The notes below the pieces were generated by a model. That model made no database searches, was not told the DNA's origin, and saw only the letters and a program-made list of their open reading frames with translations. From Parvularia atlantis (lineage: Eukaryota; Opisthokonta; Rotosphaerida), in the NCBI GenBank assembly GCA_943704415.1, contig CALSCO010002444.1, forward strand, positions 1 to 10,236: a DNA stretch of 10,236 bases, read 5' to 3'. A program made the position numbers and the translations under genes. Positions 5,669 to 10,236 of the stretch are shown one piece after another (the stretch's first letter is position 1; every line of letters starts with the position of its first letter).

Positions 5669-8600
5669 ATGGACGCGCCGGACGGCGTCACCGTCAGCGA
5701 CCACGAGGCAGCGCCTCCGCACGAGGCAGCGCCTCCGCACGAGTCAGCGCCTCCGCACGAGCCAGCGCCTCCGCACGAGCCAGCCCCGGCCCCGGACCCA
5801 GCGCCAGCCATGGACACCGACGCAGCACTCACACCCGCACCCGCACCCGACTCGGCACCCGCTCCAGCAGCAGCGGACGTCGCACCTGTCACGGACACGC
5901 CAGCCGAGCCGCCAGCCGAGTCTCCCGCCGGGCGCAAGCGCGGCAAGCGTGCCGATAACCACGACGACGACGACGACGACAACAACAACCACCGGCACCA
6001 CTTCCCGCGCGGCGACGTGCGCACCTTCGTCACGCGCAGCCTGCTCAAGCTGTGCACACCAAAGACCGACGCCCCCGATGCCGCCGCTGCGCCGCGCGCG
6101 AACAGCACCAAGCGCGTCCGCTCACGCGCGGCCGACGCCGCCCTGTCGCGCAAGTCCGCCCAGCGCCCGCGCCGGAAGCGGCCGGTGCCGCTGACTCCCA
6201 GGAAGAAGCCGCGGCTGCCGGGGCCGACGCCGGTCAGGATCCAGGCAGAGTGCCACAATGTCAAGATCGACGACGACGACGAGGAGGACGACGACTACGT
6301 CGACGACGGCGGCCACGACGAGACGTCCTCGGACGCGGTCTCCGACGACACCAGCGAGTACGACACCTCGAGCGACAGCCTCCCCGAGAGCGCTGACAAG
6401 CAGCCGACGCCGCTGCGCACGCGGCCGATGGTGTGTCGCGAGCCGATGGTGTCACGCGAGCCGATGGCGAGCCCGCACGCACCACCGCACTGGCAGCAGC
6501 AGCAGCCGCAGCCGCAGCCGCCGCCGCCGCAGCAGCAGCCGCGCCGGGCGCGTGGCGTCGCGTCCAAGCCGTCGCAGCTGCTGGCCAGCAGCGCGTCGCG
6601 TATGGCCGCCGACGGGAGCAGTCTCGGCAGTAGCAAACGTGCGCCCGCACGCGCGTACACACGGCGTGGCGAACTCACTGGCGCAGCCACAGCAGCAGAT
6701 GGCGCCGGCGCAACACTGTTCACGCAGGACTACGTGCCGCAAATGACGCGCACAAAGATGCGCCTGCTGGAGAAGCTGCTGCAGGACAAGAAGGGCGAGA
6801 CGGGCGAGGCCGACGGCAACGACGGCGCGGCCGAGCCGGTGCGCATCAGCCGCTCGCGCCGTGGCCGGCACGTCTCACCACGGCGTGCAGGCACCGAGTA
6901 CAGCGACGGCCGAGGGGCCCAAGAAGGGGCGCCTGTCGGCGTACAGCGTGCGGCCGCAAAAGGGCGACAATGTGATGTGCTTCTGGAACAACGTCTGGTG
7001 CGCCTCACGCCGCGGCCGGCCGGCGCAGCTGCGGGCTGACGATGCCCGCGAAAGGTACCCCGTGCAGGTGCTGCGGAACCAGCAGACGCGCTTCCTGGTG
7101 CACTACCTCGGGTACGACGAGACCTTCAACGAGTGGGTCCCGCGCGACGCGAACCGCCTGCGCGCGTTCTTCCACGACATGCCGCGACACGAGGTTTGTT
7201 TGTTGTGCGGCCGCAGCCGTACGATTGACGGTGCGGTGACGCAGACGTTCGACATGGACACCTTCATCGAGCGCCAGGGCGTCTACGCAAAGCGCCTGCA
7301 CCGCGCTCTGCAGAACGGCACCACCGGCGCGCGCTTTGCCCTGCCGGCAACGGTCGAGGTGCGACTGCTCAGTTGATACGGCGACGCGTCGCTGACGTAC
7401 TGGCAGCCGTTCGAGACGTCGAGCGCGAGCCGGTTCTCGAAGGAGGTCGTGGCCGAGATTGAGGCGCGACTGGTGCAGGCCGACGTCGTGTGCAGCGGCC
7501 AGGTGAGGCGCCCTGTGTGCGTCTGTTTGCGTGCGGGCTTACAATGTGCGCGCTCGGGCAGGTGGCGTGGGTCAAGACGAGCGCCCTGCCGTGCTGGTGG
7601 CCGGGGCGCGTCGAGTTCGTGCCGATGTGGCCCGCGAGCGCCCAGCGCCTCGTGCCCGTGCATCTGTTCGGCCCGACAACAGCGCTGCCGTGCGGCCTGC
7701 GGACACTCTACGTCGACCTGGCGGTGCGGCACGCAGCCGGCTGAACGGTGCAGGGACTAGAGGTCCCGGGCGCGAACACGCAGAGCCCCGAGAGAACGGT
7801 CCTGCCGTACGCTGCGCACCGCGATGCCAAGATCGCCGAGGGTACGTGTGCGGGCCTGCGTGGCGGGTCAGCAGGGCTGACGGTGAGTTCGCAGGCGGGT
7901 CACGTGCCGACTTCGCGGCCGCCATTCGCGACGCCGACGCGCTGCACGCCGTGCGCACCCGCCTGCCACCGTCACGTCGCGCGCTCACACGCGCCTGCAA
8001 CAGGGCTCGCTATTTGGGCGCATCGTCGACCAGCAGGGCATCGCCGCGGTGACCGCGAGCGAGCTGGCGTTCGAGAAGGTCTGCAAGAACGGCGGCTTTG
8101 CGCCTTGCGTGGTACGTGCGACGGCGAGAAACGCGCGCCTTGCCACGAACCGCGCCGATACAGACGGACGACCACAAGGAGCTGGGCATGCGCATGCCCG
8201 CGCCGGAAGAGTTCACCATCCGCGACATTGTCAACAAGGTGCGCGTGCGCGTGGCAGTGCGTGCGGGTCGCTCATGCACGCGCGCGCGCCGGCCGCAGCT
8301 GGGGGCGCAGCGGCCCGTGCCGGTAATCGACGTCGAGAAGCAAATGGAGATGAACGACACCATGCCGCTGGACGATTTTGCGCGGTACTTTGAGGCGGGC
8401 GAGCGCGACGACAACGGTGCGCAGCATGCCCTTGTGGCTCGGCGCTGACGCGCGCGCGCGCGGCAGGCAAGCGCAAGCAGGTGCTCAACGTGCTGTCGAT
8501 GGAGGTCAGCACGACGCCCCTGGCCGACATGATCCGGCTGCCGCGGCTCGTGCGCCAGCTGGACTGGTCCAACTCGGCGTGGCCGCTCGCGCTCAAGCAC

Positions 8601-9973
8601 TCGCAAGTGTTCCCGCACGTGCAGATGTACTGCCTGATGAGCGCGGCCGGTGCGTGTGCGTTCGTGCACTAGGCAACGCCCTGAATTCAACAGGCCCGGC
8701 CGGCCCGCGCAGGCTCGTTTACCGACTTCCACATCGATTTCGGCGGCTCGTCGGTCTTTTATCACGTCGTGTCGGGCGAGAAGGTGCGCATGCCGAGCAC
8801 AGGGCGCCGTGCTGACGGACACAAACAGATCTTCTACGCGATCAAGCCGACGCCCGAGAATCTGCAGCGCTACGAGCTCTTCCACCTGCTGAGCGAGACC
8901 CGCACGTGGCCCAAGGCGTCGCTAGCCGACCTGGTGCCGCCCGAGGAGCGCATCGTGTTTCACGTGCGGCAGGGTGCGCATGCGCACGGCTGGCATGCGA
9001 GCGAACGGTGGCTGACCGCTGCGGACCTCGCAGGCCAGACGCTGTTCCTGCCGAGCGGGTGGATCCACGCGGTCGTGACGCCGGTCGACTCGATCGTCCT
9101 CGGCGGCAACTTTCTGCACTCGCTCAGCATCCCGAGCCAGCTGTACGTGCAGGCGATGGAGCAGGTGCGCGCGGACGCGAACGCGGGCAACGTGCCGACT
9201 GACATGTGCACCAGCGCATCGGGGCCGCCGGTAAGTTCCAGTTCCCGCTGTTCACGCCGATGATGTGGTTTGCGCTCGAGTGGTTCCGGGCGCGCGTGGC
9301 GAAAGGGTGCGCTCGCACGAAGCGGGTGGCGTGCGCTGACGGGCCGCGCGCGCAGCGAGCAACTCTACCCGGCTGAGGTGGTCGGCCTGGGCCATCTGTG
9401 CGCGTTCCTGCGGGCGTCGCTGACTGAGCACGCGCGCATGCTGTCGTGCGACCCGCTCTCGCCCGTGTGGATGCCGTACAGGTGCGCGCGCGCAGACTGG
9501 GGTGGGCGTGCAGGGCACAGCGCTGACTGTGTGCGCGCGCGGGCAGCCTGTATGAGGGTTCGGAGAAGCTCGAGCAGATACTGGCGTACTTGCGCAAGCC
9601 GGACGCGGGGCTCGCCGAGCCGACGATCTGCGACCTGCTGCAGCCCGCGCCGCCAGCCTCGCCGACGAAGCGCGCGCGCGTGGCGTCGCCCATGCCGCCC
9701 GCACCACGGCAGGAGGAGCGGCCGAGTGCGACAACCCCGCCACCGCCGCCACCACCGCCGCCGCCGCCGCCACCGCCGCCAGTAGCCGCCTTCACGCCGC
9801 CGCGCGACCCCCGCCGGCTGATCGCCGAGGCGCCGTGTCATTGGCCGGTGCTGACGGCTGCGTACGCGACGACGTCGCGGGCGGTGCCGGCCCCGTCCAA
9901 GCTGAGCTTCCCGCAGCTGCCGCCGACCCCGCCGATGCCGTCGGCGCCGACGCAGGGGCCCGGGCGGCCGTGA
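5669..9973 (+). CDS. JmjC histone demethylase (KDM2/KDM7 type) with N-terminal chromobarrel and PWWP domains, 19 exons
   Basis: Spliced exons: 5669-6638, 6687-6838, 6891-6997, 7055-7193, 7245-7358, 7407-7502, 7562-7723, 7784-7841, 7895-7950, 8004-8111, 8164-8238, 8299-8416, 8467-8649, 8713-8783, 8829-8973, 9034-9164, 9215-9306, 9356-9481, 9547-9973; 1109 residues, all phases consistent. Residues 1-374 are disordered: PPHEAA-type repeats, basic nuclear-localisation-like clusters (KRGKR; RPRRKRP), Asp/Glu runs and a Gln/Pro stretch. A chromobarrel/Tudor-knot lies at about 398-446 (KGDNVMCFW, YPVQVL, FLVHYLGYDETFNEWV). A PWWP domain lies at about 525-618 (VAWVKTSALPCWWPGRV, VHLFG, then FAAAIRDAD). 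The KDM2/7-type catalytic region is about 645-945: ELGMRMPAPEEF, QMYCLMS, FTDFHIDFGG, SGEK, LFLPSGWIHAV, GGNFLHSL. Fe(II) ligands H786, D788 and H863, and 2-oxoglutarate contacts T783, Y796 and K803, are present, so an active lysine demethylase is expected; relatives act on H3K36me1/2 or H3K9me1/2. No PHD or CXXC domain is seen. The tail has KRARV and a 15-proline run (1032-1046). Confidence 0.93.
5702..5785 (+). repeat. 18-nt tandem repeat coding for PPHE-(A/S/P)-A units
   Basis: At least four full copies and one partial copy of an 18-nt unit, GAGGCAGCGCCTCCGCAC, with single-base changes encode repeated HEAAPP, HESAPP and HEPAPP units in the disordered N-terminus of the JmjC protein (residues about 12-39). 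It is likely to vary in copy number. Confidence 0.85.
9737..9781 (+). repeat. CCR trinucleotide run coding for 15 prolines
   Basis: Fifteen consecutive CCG or CCA codons near the C-terminus of the JmjC protein. Such runs form a polyproline helix and are common SH3/WW ligands; here no partner is known. Confidence 0.85.
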
Positions 9974-10019
9974 GGCGTCTGTCTTTTTGTCAACATCAGT
10001 CTTGTCCAGCTTCAACGGC

Positions 10020-10021
<2 letters not shown>

Positions 10022-10062
<41 letters not shown>
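10022..10062. repeat. (CA)n dinucleotide microsatellite, about 20 units
   Basis: Forty-one nt of uninterrupted alternating A and C lie in the 98-nt gap between the stop codons of the convergent JmjC gene and the minus-strand gene at the right edge. It could fall in either 3' UTR, read as CA in one transcript and UG in the other. Confidence 0.95.
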
Positions 10063-10065
<3 letters not shown>

Positions 10066-10071
10066 GCGGGA

Positions 10072-10187
10072 TCAGCGCTGCTTCTTGCGCTCGGCCCCGT
10101 CGTCCGTGCCGGCCGCGCCCTCGGCGGCCTGGTTCTTGCGCGCCTGGGCGATGGCCTTGTCGCGGTTGGCCTCCTGCACGCGCTTGC
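10072..10187 (-). CDS. Last exon of a minus-strand gene of unknown function, runs off right edge
   Basis: On the minus strand, a 116-nt open exon follows an acceptor (CTCACCCGCAG, the last base at 10188) and ends in TGA at 10074-10072. It encodes about 38 residues: KRVQEANRDKAIAQARKN, then a short Ala/Gly/Asp stretch and a basic end, ERKKQR. The first two bases complete a split codon. A CTCAC branch-like site lies just before the acceptor, as in introns of the neighbouring genes, and codon use matches theirs. The highly charged helical tail with a basic end suggests a nuclear or RNA-associated protein, but I do not recognise the family. The rest of the gene and the intron's donor lie beyond the window. 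Confidence 0.55.
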
Positions 10188-10236
10188 CTGCGGGTGAGGG
10201 CGGGAGGGCGTGCGGGTTGGCGGTCGGGGGGGGCGC

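Noticed and set aside
7191-7250. A CLLCG motif after the chromobarrel that could suggest a PHD or zinc finger
   Set aside because: It lies entirely inside a 51-nt intron (7194-7244) that begins GTTTGT and ends GCAG; only one Cys pair is present and there is no follow-on Cys/His pattern.
8784-8828. Read-through of the 45-nt segment as an insertion in the JmjC core
   Set aside because: It begins GTGCGC, has GCTGAC before a CAG acceptor, and removing it restores the conserved GEK-IFYAIKP join of KDM2/7 proteins.
1-10236. CRISPR arrays, tRNA or rRNA genes, prokaryotic operons
   Set aside because: No regularly spaced identical repeats with unique spacers, no cloverleaf or rRNA-like sequence was noticed, and the many domain-restoring introns show this is nuclear eukaryotic DNA.

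Overview
This window is GC-rich nuclear DNA from a compact eukaryotic genome, most likely a free-living unicellular eukaryote. The evidence is a set of 25 short spliceosomal introns (45-69 nt) that can be placed by restoring conserved protein domains across them, simple-sequence tracts (G25, A16, a CA microsatellite of about 20 units), and chromatin and ubiquitin families specific to eukaryotes. The lineage cannot be fixed from the sequence. The TRIM-NHL and KDM2/7-type genes point towards an opisthokont or a neighbouring group, but this is inference.

Left part (1 to about 1850) is disordered. It holds the N-terminal end of a minus-strand protein with a psq-type helix-turn-helix of the kind found in pogo/CENP-B transposases (1-235). 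Next comes a low-coding stretch with an 18-bp tandem repeat and a 25-G homopolymer. A plus-strand stretch (727-1139) reads like protein only if the frame is moved twice. A minus-strand OTU-like deubiquitinase fragment is broken by a frameshift (1278-1596). This part looks like a transposon and pseudogene zone.

Centre and right (1855-9973) is a tightly packed run of three same-strand genes separated by 115 and 180 nt. (i) A 792-residue TRIM-NHL protein in 5 exons: RING, two B-boxes, coiled coil, filamin repeat, six NHL blades. (ii) A 244-residue Ala/Arg-rich coiled-coil protein of unknown function in 4 exons. (iii) A 1109-residue JmjC histone demethylase of the KDM2/KDM7 type in 19 exons. It carries a chromobarrel (Tudor-knot) and a PWWP domain ahead of the catalytic domain and has a complete set of Fe(II) and 2-oxoglutarate ligands. 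I know of no described protein with this reader-reader-eraser order. After a CA microsatellite, the last exon of a convergent minus-strand gene (10072-10187) runs in from the right edge.

Two points cut across genes. The 5' splice sites are strongly GTGCG-type (20 of 25) rather than GTRAGT, paired with a CTGAC-like branch site. The demethylase combines two domains that in other proteins read H3K36 methylation with a catalytic domain whose relatives erase H3K36 or H3K9 methylation, which suggests a self-targeted eraser.
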